Positions 54,880 to 64,000 of a stretch of DNA of 64,000 bases are shown here, one piece after another. Position 1 is the stretch's first letter. Each line of letters opens with the position of its first letter. Source of the DNA: Hetaerina americana (lineage: Eukaryota; Arthropoda; Insecta; Odonata; Calopterygidae); contig JAKTNV010000002.1 in the NCBI GenBank assembly GCA_022747635.1, positions 1,964,001 through 2,028,000 on the forward strand, written 5' to 3'. A program made the translations under genes and the position numbers. The notes below the pieces were generated by a model. That model searched no databases, had not been told where the DNA came from, and worked only from the letters and a program-made list of their open reading frames with translations.

Positions 54880-55025
54880 TTTCATTCCGGAAGACCCGGA
54901 TTGAAATTCTGGAGATAGCAGTCACCCAACTATGTGAATTTTTGGGTTCCAGATCTTACCGGTAAATATCAGGCGGCCTAAAACTGCCCAGCCTACCCTG
55001 ATGAGTGAATCCCACCCATTGTAAA
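54880..55025 (+). mobile_element. SINE-B relative, strongly diverged
   Basis: Weak B box near 54896 ('CCGGATTGAAATTCTGG') followed by 'TTTTTGGGTTCCAGATCTTA' and 'CAGCCTACCCTGATGAGTGA', both matching SINE-B body positions. Confidence 0.5.
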
Positions 55026-55530
55026 TCCCTTGAAACCCTTGCTTCTTCTAGCCTTGCCTATGAACCCAACCTCCAAGGTGATCGCTGCGGTGTTTTCTTC
55101 ATTAAATGGCCATTTGATCGGGTTCTTGGAAACTATCACCCCGATACACCCCGTCCCCGAGACCTACTGATCGATAAGTATCGATCGAGATGGCTTCTCC
55201 CACCTCCGTTGCATCGCTACGGAAACCGTGCTCTCTTCAAGTCCAGAGGCCGCGCTTTCGGTATTCGATGGTGCCGGACGGCTTTCCACCAGAAGTCATG
55301 GACCATCTCTTCCCGAAAAGGATCCCGGGTGTTTCCAGGTTGCCTATGGCGTTTCATCCAATAAGACGGGACATACCCTTAGGCTGCAGTTAGCACGGAT
55401 CTGGCCTTCAACCACTTCACTTCACTTCAAAGCCTTGAACCAAGTGTGCAATAAAGAACTCAATGGATATAAAAAAAAACAATTTAAACACAGAAATCAT
55501 TCCACAACAATTATGCAGCATCAGGAATAA
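55026..55530 (+). other. Unassigned region with overlapping open frames and an A-rich end
   Basis: Frames at 55005-55364, 55190-55393 and 55228-55530 overlap in three phases. None has a recognisable domain. An AATAAA at 55450-55455 precedes an A9 run at about 55471, which resembles a polyadenylated 3' end, so a retroposed transcript or long SINE body is conceivable. Confidence 0.3.
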
Positions 55531-58500
55531 CTTTGTCCTCCAAAGGTAGATTGATGTTCAATGTCAAGGGTTGAAACAAAACGACGCTGCGTTCTTCGTG
55601 ATCGTGTGCGCATGACTAATACAGCATGAGCGAATACATTTCTCTTGGGGGCAATTCACTGACCGTTATGCACACGATGGGAATTTCTTAATAGAGACGC
55701 CGAGGATGTCATTCGAAGGAAGAAATGCATGGGCACTTGAATGCATCGCTAGTGAGCCTTTATGATGCTGACGAGGAGCTAGATGGAGCAAGGCAAACCG
55801 AAGGCGGAATAACAAGAGGTTAACAAAGGGATCAAATCTGTGGCGGAGAAGCCAGCTAATCGATGCAACTTACTTCTTCGCCTCGATATGTTTCCGCAGC
55901 TTACGCTCATCTTTTGCTTCCACGAATTATTTGACCAGAGCTAGGGACCCTGGCGACTCGACGTGACGTCAGAATTGATGGAATCGAACAAGACACTGAA
56001 CAACCAAGGGAAAATTCCTCAAGCCCTTCGAAAACAATGCGAACATTATATCACCACTCAATACCGAACTCTTTCTTTTAAAGCTACAGAGAACATTTTA
56101 GATATATTATTTGCATGACAGGCAGAGACGCGGATTGAGTAGATTCAATTATTTTACGAACTTTTTTCGAGATAAATAAGGCTCAAGTAGGGAGATTATT
56201 GAGGAGTGAGAAAAGCCAAGGAATGCCAGCCGATGCAAGCGTTCGAGTTTGAAAGTACTCAAAATCTATGATGAAAGTGAACAAATGTTGGAAAAATTCT
56301 CGATTTGAAGTGATTTGTAATAATAAATCATCGCCTTTTTGCCAATTCCTTGTTTCAAACAAAAGAAAGAAGAAAATTTTGCAGAAAGGTACACCGATCC
56401 CAACTTATTTTTAAATTATTTTTACAGTGTAAAATTATAAACAAAGTAGCCTCTTTCAGTATACCGCTAGCAGCACTTGAAGTGGTTTTCGTGATTTGAA
56501 TCACAATGAAAATATGAAAAATTTAGCACCGAAATCAATCGTCAGTTGTCATTATAGTCAACTAAAATAACTTTTTTTGTAATGAAACCCGTTTTAGAAA
56601 AATAATAATGCAGCCAAGTGTCTAATTTTCCTTAAGACACAATCGTCGAATTCAACAAACATTATTTTCATACATTAATTACGCTTTAAAACTCAGCTAG
56701 TATGAACGTGAAATATATAGGAAGCAGTAGTTATAAATAAGTGCCAAATTAACGCAATAAAAACGTACCGTAAGCTATATGAGCACGAAAAAGGATAATA
56801 AAAAAAGTATGTGTGGGAAACGCCACAACAGGAGCCAACTGCCCGATGCGGACATAAAAATGCGAGAAATTACGCGCTGGCAAAAACCATTCGCTCGTTC
56901 CGGCCCAAGCGATTTTCTCCACGGGGAAATTTCACCTATAAGAAAACAACACATTAGTGACAGAAAGTTGCACGTCAATCTCAATAAGGCTACTCAGACC
57001 TAAAAAATAAAGTTTTGAACGCCATTAAAGCCGTGAAGAAGGGAAAAAGAATACGGAACGCATCGAAGAAGCCTTCTTTTTGTCACATTAAGTGACGCAA
57101 ATGCATGCGTATTTTTTTACAGCCGATGCATTTGTGAAATGAGAATGGAATCGGGGAAATGGAGCAAACCCAGTCAGCTCGGTCCCGCCGGCCGAGCGGA
57201 ACATCATGCAAGGCCCCCGCTCCCCGTCGCCGGGAAACGACGCGAATTGTTAGCGCAATTAAAAGTCGGAGGCGACGATTGGATCCAGCGATTCCATCCA
57301 CACACGAGGGAGACCACTCGCCCGCCATCACTGCCAACCCTTAACGTCAACAAAGGAAACGTTGCGGATGTTTCCTTTCGCGGTGGCACCAGCAGCTGAA
57401 CAAAGCTGGAAAGGGTGGAAAAAAATAGAAACCCCGACGCGTCATGTGTCACCGTCGCACTGCGAGTCGTCGCGCGCGAGCGTACACAGAACAACCACCC
57501 AATCAACCGGAAGCAATACGACTCTTTCACGAGCACCGTTCGAGAGTGCAGTGAGACGTCAATCAACCACTTTGAAGGTGACTCACGGAAAACCATGGAG
57601 CTAAAAATACGAGGATTGTTCATTGATGGGTGATTATCAATTCCTTTTTGCACGGATAAAGTTTAATTTAAATATTGCTATAGTATTAACATATCGTGTG
57701 ACGCATAATTTGCATGTGCAAAACGTTTGATAATTTCGGCCCCAGCATTGTCTAAGCGACAGCCGTTGCCACTCAGAACTTATGTTCAGTTCTGCTTACG
57801 ATGACGCAAAACGCTTCCCACAAAGGCGGTTCTTCACATGATAGAACATTTAAAAAAAAGGCACATTGGAGCTAGGTTTGGATCACAAAAAGGATGAGGG
57901 AAACACTTTGTATTGATTTCAGTCGCAGTTTCGTCGGACACAAACACGTCTCGAGTGATTTTTTTTCTGTTGCCACTTTGTGGAGTGAACTGAATGAAAT
58001 TTTCAATATTTTTCAGGTTGCTCTCAAAATTGATACACATTCTCTTTTGCAACGACCGCAGCGGTGGTCATCATCACTCCCGCACGAGCAGTGACGTACG
58101 CCTGGTCAACCTTCCTTGGCAATTCATCGTCTCTCGAATTACACAATTGAAACAACCTTAGAGCGATGATTCGGGGCATAATCGACATACCACGAACCTC
58201 CCGCGGCATTACGTAGGCATCAGGTGACATTTCCATCAGGAGAAAGTAAAATTCCATACAGCTCAAAGCTTTTCGCGAATAGCCTCCATCGTTGCCGTCT
58301 GAACATGTTTTAACATGCAAAGGCTGTCTCGACGGTTGGAGGTCAAACATTGAGACTTGGACCACGTACACATCATACGGTTAACTAAGAAATTAACTTA
58401 AAATTTCAGCCCTTGCGCAATGCGATACATGCGAAAGATTAACTTCCAATTGAAGTGAAGCCCTAGTCCTAAAAAAGAGTTCCTTGCCACACCAAAATCG

Positions 58501-60579
58501 CTGCATTAAGCCGTTCTTAAATAAACATCTATTTAAAGAGCTACCCAATATGCCTTTCCAATAAGCCAAAATATTATTAAAATTATTAAAATCTGGTTAT
58601 CTTACAGGTACTTCTTATCTCATATTTGCCCTTTGATCGCACATCCGCGTGTCATAAATGCTCAGAATTCAACAGAAGACGATTAGTTTTATATCATTCG
58701 GTAAAATAGGCGCCTTCAGGATGGCTCTTTTTCCATCAATGGAAAGATTCATACACGTAGTCAATGCTAAGTGGCGAGATCTAATTAACACGTCTCGTAG
58801 GGACAGGAATTCAATTGTTTATGCTTTCTCGAATAACAATCATCACGGATCATAGGGTTTAAAGTATGCAAGAAGCAAAATATAATAACACTCGAGTGGT
58901 AAATGAATATAAACGGATAAAAAATGATTTTCTTGACACAATATATGCTGTAGAGTGAAAACAATTCCACTATGAAGTCAGTTTGAAAATAATAAAAAAA
59001 CTGATTCTGCAAGTAGCTTTTAAACCATCCACACTTTTTCCAAGTGGGAAAAGATAACGACCATTTACATCATTCCTTAGATAACCGGTTACATCTGCGA
59101 TGAACTACTTAATAAAAGGATTATTGACGGAAAGAACCCATATTAAATAAAAACATATTTATAATTCATATTTATATAAATTAAAACCACAGTATTTTTT
59201 TGTTTCTTTTATATCTTTCGTGAGTGGACATGTTCGGGGAATGTGTGTTCAACATATGATAATTCAAGACGCAAGTCCATTCGGGCGACATTATGCAGGA
59301 GACGATAATGGAGGCGGGGAGAAGAGATGAGGATTTTTTATTTTGACTACGAGGGAGCACGATGAATCATGACGGCGATCAAGGATATTAGACTTTAAAT
59401 TTAAAATCCATTTTTTACAAATTTTTGCCACAAGGCAGAGCCATAAAAATGCCGGCAAAAGGTGTGGTTCAGTTATGAAGTGGTTTTCAAAAAAATTTAC
59501 AACGTTTCAGTGATATGACCTTAAAAAAATATTAAGCTTCAGGGCAGATACACTTTGTAATCATCATAGAGAAAAATATAAACATTTTCTTAACAAATTT
59601 TGAGCATAAAAAAGTTAATTATTCTCGAAATAATATTTTTTTCCATTACGACCAATCATCCGAATATCGAACGCCGAAGTTTTTCTAACTCGCGACAGAT
59701 TCCCAGCCAAAAAAAAAAGCGTAACTTTCACCACTTGCTCCAAAAAAGACCAACAAGGTGCATCTGGAAATTCCAATTAGGCAGGTACTTTTCAATGACA
59801 AAGTAAATGAATGTCAACAACATTTTTGAAGTAGTTAAAACGTAAATCATGTTGGGAAGTACACCATCAAAACGAAGCGTCTGGTGCTCCATATGTTCGA
59901 CTTGGTTCAGCAAAAGATGAAATGGGTTGCGATAGAAAAGTGAAATTCAGCAACCGTGTACCAAAATATTCCACTGATACCCACAATGATTGAATTCATG
60001 AATCATTATTTGGGTAAAAAATTAAAAATTTTACAGTAAATCTGGAAGTTGTACAAACTAGAGGAAAGGAAAAACTAACAAGGTATCGAGGTGGCTCCTT
60101 AATTATGAATTGACCGCGGTGCCCTTACGAACTACCCCACCTCGGTTGTGGTTGCCCTCTTATGCCCAAATTCAAGTACTACCAACCCAACAAAAATTAT
60201 GAAAAGCAGGCAACAATTTTTGGGTTAAATACTGCCTTTTTTATAATCTCATGTTATCACTCTACAGGTATGAAATCAAATTAGGTCAACGGCCTAAGGA
60301 GGCAGTTAAACATGTGCGGTATTACAGCAAGATAAGTTCTACCTAAACCGTAAGTTGGTCTACGTATTTTAAAATCACAAACATTTTCTCAAAATTTCTT
60401 TACTGTTTCCAACGCAACTTTATCTACGTTGTGAAAAATTACGCACTGCGAAAACTAACATTATGGAAACTCAAAATGCGGTAATAAGTAAGTCGTCAAG
60501 GATAATTTCTATCTTGAAAAAGAGCAGCAAAAGTTATTCTATTAACTTTTAATGCGTTACTAAGGATGGTAATTATGAG
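55531..60579. other. Unassigned, mostly AT-rich spacer with a CpG-rich island at 57130-57600
   Basis: Five kilobases without a recognised element. The island has overlapping frames on both strands and no domain. The rest is AT-rich with frequent stops. Confidence 0.4.
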
Positions 60580-60889
60580 TAGGAGAGGAGGGGTGATGAG
60601 CTTGGGTTCAGGAAGACTAGAGGAACGCGTGACGCCGTAGCAGTATTGAGGTAGGCTCCTAATGGATACGATCATAGACTTCAATCAGGATATTGTGCAT
60701 GTATTTGTATGTATTAGCCTGTTTCGTAGATTTCGAAAAGGCCTTAGATAGAGTGAATTGGAAAAAAACTAATGGGTATATTGCAGAAAATAGGTATAGA
60801 TTAGAGGGACATGAGGCTAATCCGCAACCTGTACATGTCTCAGACTGCTTAGGTACGAGTGGGGGGGAACGGAGAGTCCGGATGGGTAG

Positions 60890-61405
60890 ATGGGTGCATC
60901 TTTCTGGAAAACCGCATCAATGCGGTTTTCCAGAAAGAGAAAGATTAAGTTAAATATTAAAATTGGAGGGCAAAAACTAGAACAGGTGGAACAGTTTACG
61001 TATCTCGGTAGTGTTTTGGACCAACACGGTCAAAGTAGTAGGGGCGTCAGGAGAAGAATTGCGCTAGGCAAAGAGGCTTTCACAAGGAGGAGGGAGTTGA
61101 TGACAGGGGCTTTGAGTAAGGATGTTAAGAAAAGACTCGTGAAAACTTTGATATGGAGCGTAGCTATGTACGGTGCGGAAACGTGGTCATTAAAGCAGGA
61201 GGATAGACGTAGATTGAAGGCGTTTGAAATTTGGGTGTGGAGAAGAATGGAGAGGGTGAAATGGACCGAAAGGAAAACAAATGAAGAAGTGCTAGGTAAG
61301 GTGGGCGAGGAGAGGGGTTTGTTGGGAGAAATCCTATGGAGGCAGGAAAAAAATGGCAATGGGACGTTGAAGACTGATGTAGAGGGAGGGGCAGGAACAG
61401 GATAG
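60890..61405 (+). pseudogene. RTE-like reverse transcriptase C-terminal region (copy F)
   Basis: 171 open codons. After the hairpin-encoded start it reads 'KLNIKIGGQKLEQVEQFTYL', 'GSVLDQHGQSSRGVRRRIAL', 'KTLIWSVAMYGAETWSLKQE', 'VWRRMERVKWTERKTNEEVL' and 'RGLLGEILWRQEK'. The FADD motif that should precede it has been lost at the rearrangement. The only open RTE C-terminal region here longer than copy A's. Confidence 0.85.
60900..60937. repeat. Perfect 18-bp hairpin at deletion joint in RTE copy F
   Basis: 'CTTTCTGGAAAACCGCAT', CA, then the exact reverse complement. The right arm 'ATGCGGTTTTCCAGAAAG' corresponds to the RTE sequence coding 'MRFSRK', so the left arm is an inverted duplicate of it. 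Confidence 0.95.
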
Positions 61406-61500
61406 GGATTTTCGACGGGATGAAGGGAGGAAGGGAGGAAATGGCATTGCAGAATAATTTATTTTGATGAGGTGCGTCAGGTTGTGATTTTCTAGGCGAG

Positions 61501-62780
61501 GCTAGCAAAATGTAGGACTGTAAACTCTATGCACCGTGTAAACGTCAAACAACCAATTAATAATATTGAATTTTGCAGCCTTGTAAAAATGAATGCAAAC
61601 AAGGACGATGCCCTGATGATGCCGTTGGGTTATTGGCAGAAACACGCATCAATGCTAATTTCTTTGTGGAGGTTTGATCACGTGAGTCATGCCGGCCATT
61701 CAGACTGCACCGGGTGATCGACCGACCGACCGAGCCGCTCGATTCATTAACTCGCGCGCCCTCTTTGAACGACGCTATCCTAACGGTGCAAATCGCCGAC
61801 TCATCGTTGCCAGGGGCACCTCCTGGCGGGGGAATGCGGAAGGAAGCTTGGCAGCAACGCTCGTTAATACAACGAGCAAACAAAAGCCGCGAGCCAAAGA
61901 GGGAAACTCCTCCTCCCCCACTGCTCCCATCCCTCCCCTTCAAAACACGGAAATGCAAGGTTTCCTAATCAACTGCCCCCACGCGTCCTATTAATAGGCA
62001 TCGTATAAAAGTGTAATAATTATGGCGTGCCTCGCAATTCATAACAATGCCGTAATCGTGGCCTCGTGAAGCGTTAAATAAATAACACATTCATTTTTTC
62101 AAATGATTTGCGTAAACTTTTCGCGCAACTCTATCGCTATGCGTCGAAATTTGACGACACTTCCTTTCGAAGGAAATTCCATTTGGATTGGACTTAGAAG
62201 AATTCTCGCAAAACTATACTAAAAGAATATTTACTCTTAAATTTAATTCAATATTTACACTTAACTTTCATTAAGTTATGCCAAGTGCACATTCAACTTC
62301 AAGTCTATACTATTACAACTATCATAAAAGTAGCAGTCCTTGATTTATTTTCGAACATTTCCACAGCATACGCCACTCACACATGATCTTGCAATTACAA
62401 TGCATTTACGTTAAATAAAGTTACAAAAGGGATAAAAAACAGGATTGTGGGAAAAGGAAAAGTTACAAGATTTACTGCTGTTTAAAAAAAAAAGAATTGT
62501 AGAAATTAGATAACCGCCCATAAGAAGCAAGAGAGATTTTTCTTCGTTTAAATATTGCCCAGGGGCCGTGAGTCAATTGAGTGAAAAGGAAGCTATGATA
62601 CAATGAATAAGTAGCATTGATGTAGTCCTACATACAAGTATTGCGGTGCGGCAAACGGTCTCAGGGAACAGGGGGAAAGGGGATTTGTCCCATCGCACCT
62701 CATGCATTCAATCTCCGCAAAAATTGATTTGATTCTTGAAACATCCAATAATCAAAATCGTAATTCAGCTTTCACTTCTA
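61501..62780. other. Unassigned region with CpG-rich island at 61680-61980
   Basis: The island contains a (CCGA)n motif near 61718-61733 and overlapping frames on both strands without a domain; the rest is AT-rich. Confidence 0.4.
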
Positions 62781-62782
62781 TT

Positions 62783-62935
62783 CATTTATTTATGTACCCT
62801 GCAAGCCACCGATAGGGTGTGTGGCAGGGGATGAATACACACCAGACTAATTTTTAATCAAACATGACCCTACCGCGATTGGACAATGCTATTATGATCC
62901 CTCATCCTTCGTACTTCTACTCATAATACATGTAC
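62783..62935 (-). mobile_element. CR1-group retrotransposon 3' end (minus)
   Basis: On the minus strand it reads the terminal motif 'CCCCTGCCACACACCCTATC' and 'GGTGGCTTGCAGGGTAC', followed by an AAATAAAT-type tail at 62793-62783. Upstream is 'AAGGATGAGGGATCATAATA', as at the end of the other copies. Confidence 0.75.
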
Positions 62936-63048
62936 AATACTCGCTGGCTCTATGTTTACTACGCTTCTTCCTAGCTTTTTGTTTAATATCATTGCCACCT
63001 CTCGTTGGCTTTCGTCCCCTCCGCTGTATATTACTCTATTAGGGGGAT

Positions 63049-63355
63049 CGGGATGGTGCGGTGGCTAACGTACTGGCTTTAAACCGAGAGGGTCCGGGTT
63101 CAAACCCTGGAGACAAAAAATATTTTTCAGTGGTATCCCGATCCCTACTAGAGGTGCTTCGTGGAGAGAACTTGGGGTGAGTACGCCGTCTGTCGGATGG
63201 GACGTTAAACTGCGGACCCCTTGGCGCCTTTCGAAAAGAGTAAACTAATGCCGACGCCGGGTTTCTCTCCTCCCTTCATCCTTTACTGCCCATCCCTAAT
63301 GGCGCAAATGACCTCAGCTGTCGGTCGCCTCCCCTCAAAACCACTACAACATTAT
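63049..63355 (+). mobile_element. tRNA-derived SINE-A, copy 3 (most complete)
   Basis: Head 'GGGATCGGGATGGTGCGGTG' (A box), B box 'GGGTTCAAACCCTGG' at about 63098, body 'TTTTTCAGTGGTATCCCGAT', 'CTGTCGGATGGGACGTTAAA', 'GCCGACGCCGGGTTTCTCTC', and 3' end 'CTCCCCTCAAAACCACTACA'. Inserted in the RTE endonuclease region between 'TATTACTCTAT' and 'ATCACTCC', which are contiguous in copy D. Confidence 0.9.
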
Positions 63356-63723
63356 AATTATCACTCCATTAATCCCCGCAATCCTTCCCTCTCACCTCGC
63401 ATAGACCTAAAACATTTATATATTTCCTCTTCCTTAATGCATTTCCTTTTCCGATCTCTCGCTTTCTATTCTCTAATTTTCCTCTCATCAGCATCGTCCT
63501 AGCGTTCCATGCTGCGGCTCTGTTCTCCGGCTGTTGCTGATATCGTTTCCGCTTGGAAAAGATTTCTTGCGACGAGGACCACAGAAGCCTTACCTCCCCC
63601 GCTGTCGGGTTCGACACACGAACTATAACGCCGGGACCCGTACTTATCAGTATATTTATATTTTTAATAATCATAGGTTCGTTGGGCAAGTAAAAGTGCT
63701 AGTTTCCCGTTGCCTTCCTCAAT

Positions 63724-63916
63724 GGTAAATTCCAAAGAAACTGCGGAAGATGCCGCGACAGTAATTTTCAACGGAGTCATGCGCTAATATGCATTTCAAT
63801 GCATATTAGCGCATGACTCCGTTGAGTGTATTTCAGTGCCACAATTTCAGAGTGTAAAAATCATTCGCCTTGATCAAGGCGAATGATTTTTTAACTCTGA
63901 AATTGTTGCATTGGTA
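63724..63916. mobile_element. Collapsed SINE-C foldback: two perfect hairpins, tRNA-like heads gone
   Basis: Left end 'AAATTCCAAAGAAACTGCGG', right end 'CTGAAATTGTTGCATT', both matching composite copy 2. Hairpin 1: arms 63769-63793 and 63800-63824 (25 bp, 6-base loop). Hairpin 2: 63856-63891, a perfect 36-bp palindrome with arms AAAAATCATTCGCCTTGA. The palindrome consists of the outermost bases of two inverted heads joined directly, so the head interiors have been deleted. Inserted in RTE copy G with a possible short target repeat (TTCCTCA at both sides). Confidence 0.75.
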
Positions 63917-64000
63917 TTCCTCAGCGACGTTTTTAATGTGACACCATCACTTATTGGCCGCCCCACTGGGGTCAGACGCCTTTGCAGCCGCCTCACTGAA

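Larger units (their letters stand above)
60580..61500 (+). mobile_element. RTE-like non-LTR retrotransposon 3' half (copy F), rearranged
   Basis: Starts within the RT ('RGTRDAVAVL' near 60623) and passes a decayed motif A region (60717-60770, 'VDFEKALDRVNWKK') and 'EANPQPVHVSD' (in frame with 'NLHMS' of copy C). It then jumps across a missing motif B/C segment at a perfect hairpin (60900-60937) into 'KIKLNIKIGGQKLEQVEQF' and the C-terminal tail. The 3' UTR is short. Confidence 0.85.
62940..64000 (-). mobile_element. RTE-like 5' part (copy G), interrupted twice
   Basis: Minus-strand endonuclease region (63510-62940, for example 'NALRKRKYINVLGLCEVRGK' and, beyond the insertion, 'GGDESQREVA') and leader (63720-63560 and 63926-64000, running off the window). 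It is split by a SINE-A at 63049-63355 and by the collapsed SINE-C hairpin at 63724-63916. Diverged more than copy D. Confidence 0.8.

Noticed and set aside
55005..55530. Three overlapping frames as a host exon
   Set aside because: Three phases are open at once and nothing is recognisable. Kept only as an unassigned region with an A-rich end.

Overview
The window looks like nuclear DNA of an animal, most probably an arthropod. This is inferred from its repeats: mariner transposons, RTE-like non-LTR retrotransposons (the arthropod type often annotated 'craniofacial development protein 2-like'), CR1/jockey-group retrotransposons, Penelope-like elements (PLEs), several tRNA-headed SINEs and long (TA)n/(CA)n arrays. 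I found no host protein-coding gene, rRNA gene or genuine tRNA gene that I can defend. One possible exception is a short 3'-exon-like frame at about 32.88-33.46 kb. The sequence is therefore best read as an intergenic or intronic, TE-dense stretch.

Layout. 0-0.58 kb: 3' end of an RTE-like element. 1-2 kb: old mariner relic. 3.0-3.2 kb: PLE hairpin relic. 4.8-5.3 kb: second mariner relic. 6-8 kb: three tRNA-headed SINEs packed between TA/CA arrays. 8-13.4 kb: two RTE-like copies in opposite orientation, with two PLE insertions, one still coding a GIY-YIG endonuclease domain. 14.6-15.5 kb: second copy of the old mariner family. 17.1-18.7 kb and 21.7-26.5 kb: CR1-group fragments. 26.7-35.3 kb: SINE, PLE foldback, a young 753-bp mariner derivative, an RTE-like copy, and a PLE coding for RT and endonuclease. 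36.4-39.9 kb: two head-to-head tRNA-like foldback elements, a SINE, and an RTE 5' region split by the second 753-bp mariner. 41.0-42.4 kb: PLE foldbacks, one inside a CR1 copy. 45.6-46.5 kb: relic of another transposase. 51.7-52.5 kb: a second RTE-like family. 52.9-54.1 kb: third 753-bp mariner and an 89-bp mariner MITE around a long TA array. 54.5-55.1 kb: SINEs. 60.6-61.5 kb and 62.8-64.0 kb: RTE-like, CR1 and SINE fragments with strong hairpins. Between these lie AT-rich spacers and several short CpG-rich islands with no recognisable gene.

The most interesting items are three. (1) Three almost identical 753-bp mariner deletion derivatives each keep an intact 135-codon frame encoding only the paired helix-turn-helix DNA-binding region, a possible trans-acting repressor of the family. 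(2) PLE termini of at least three lineages share an RNA-motif architecture, UGANGA-N-stem-GAAA, resembling the hammerhead ribozyme core known from PLEs, and sit in inverted arms that form large foldbacks, two with clear target-site duplications. (3) A composite element carries two divergent tRNA-like heads in perfect 112-bp inverted repeats, and a third copy has collapsed to hairpins with the heads removed. Element names are from reading translations and motifs; no database search was possible.
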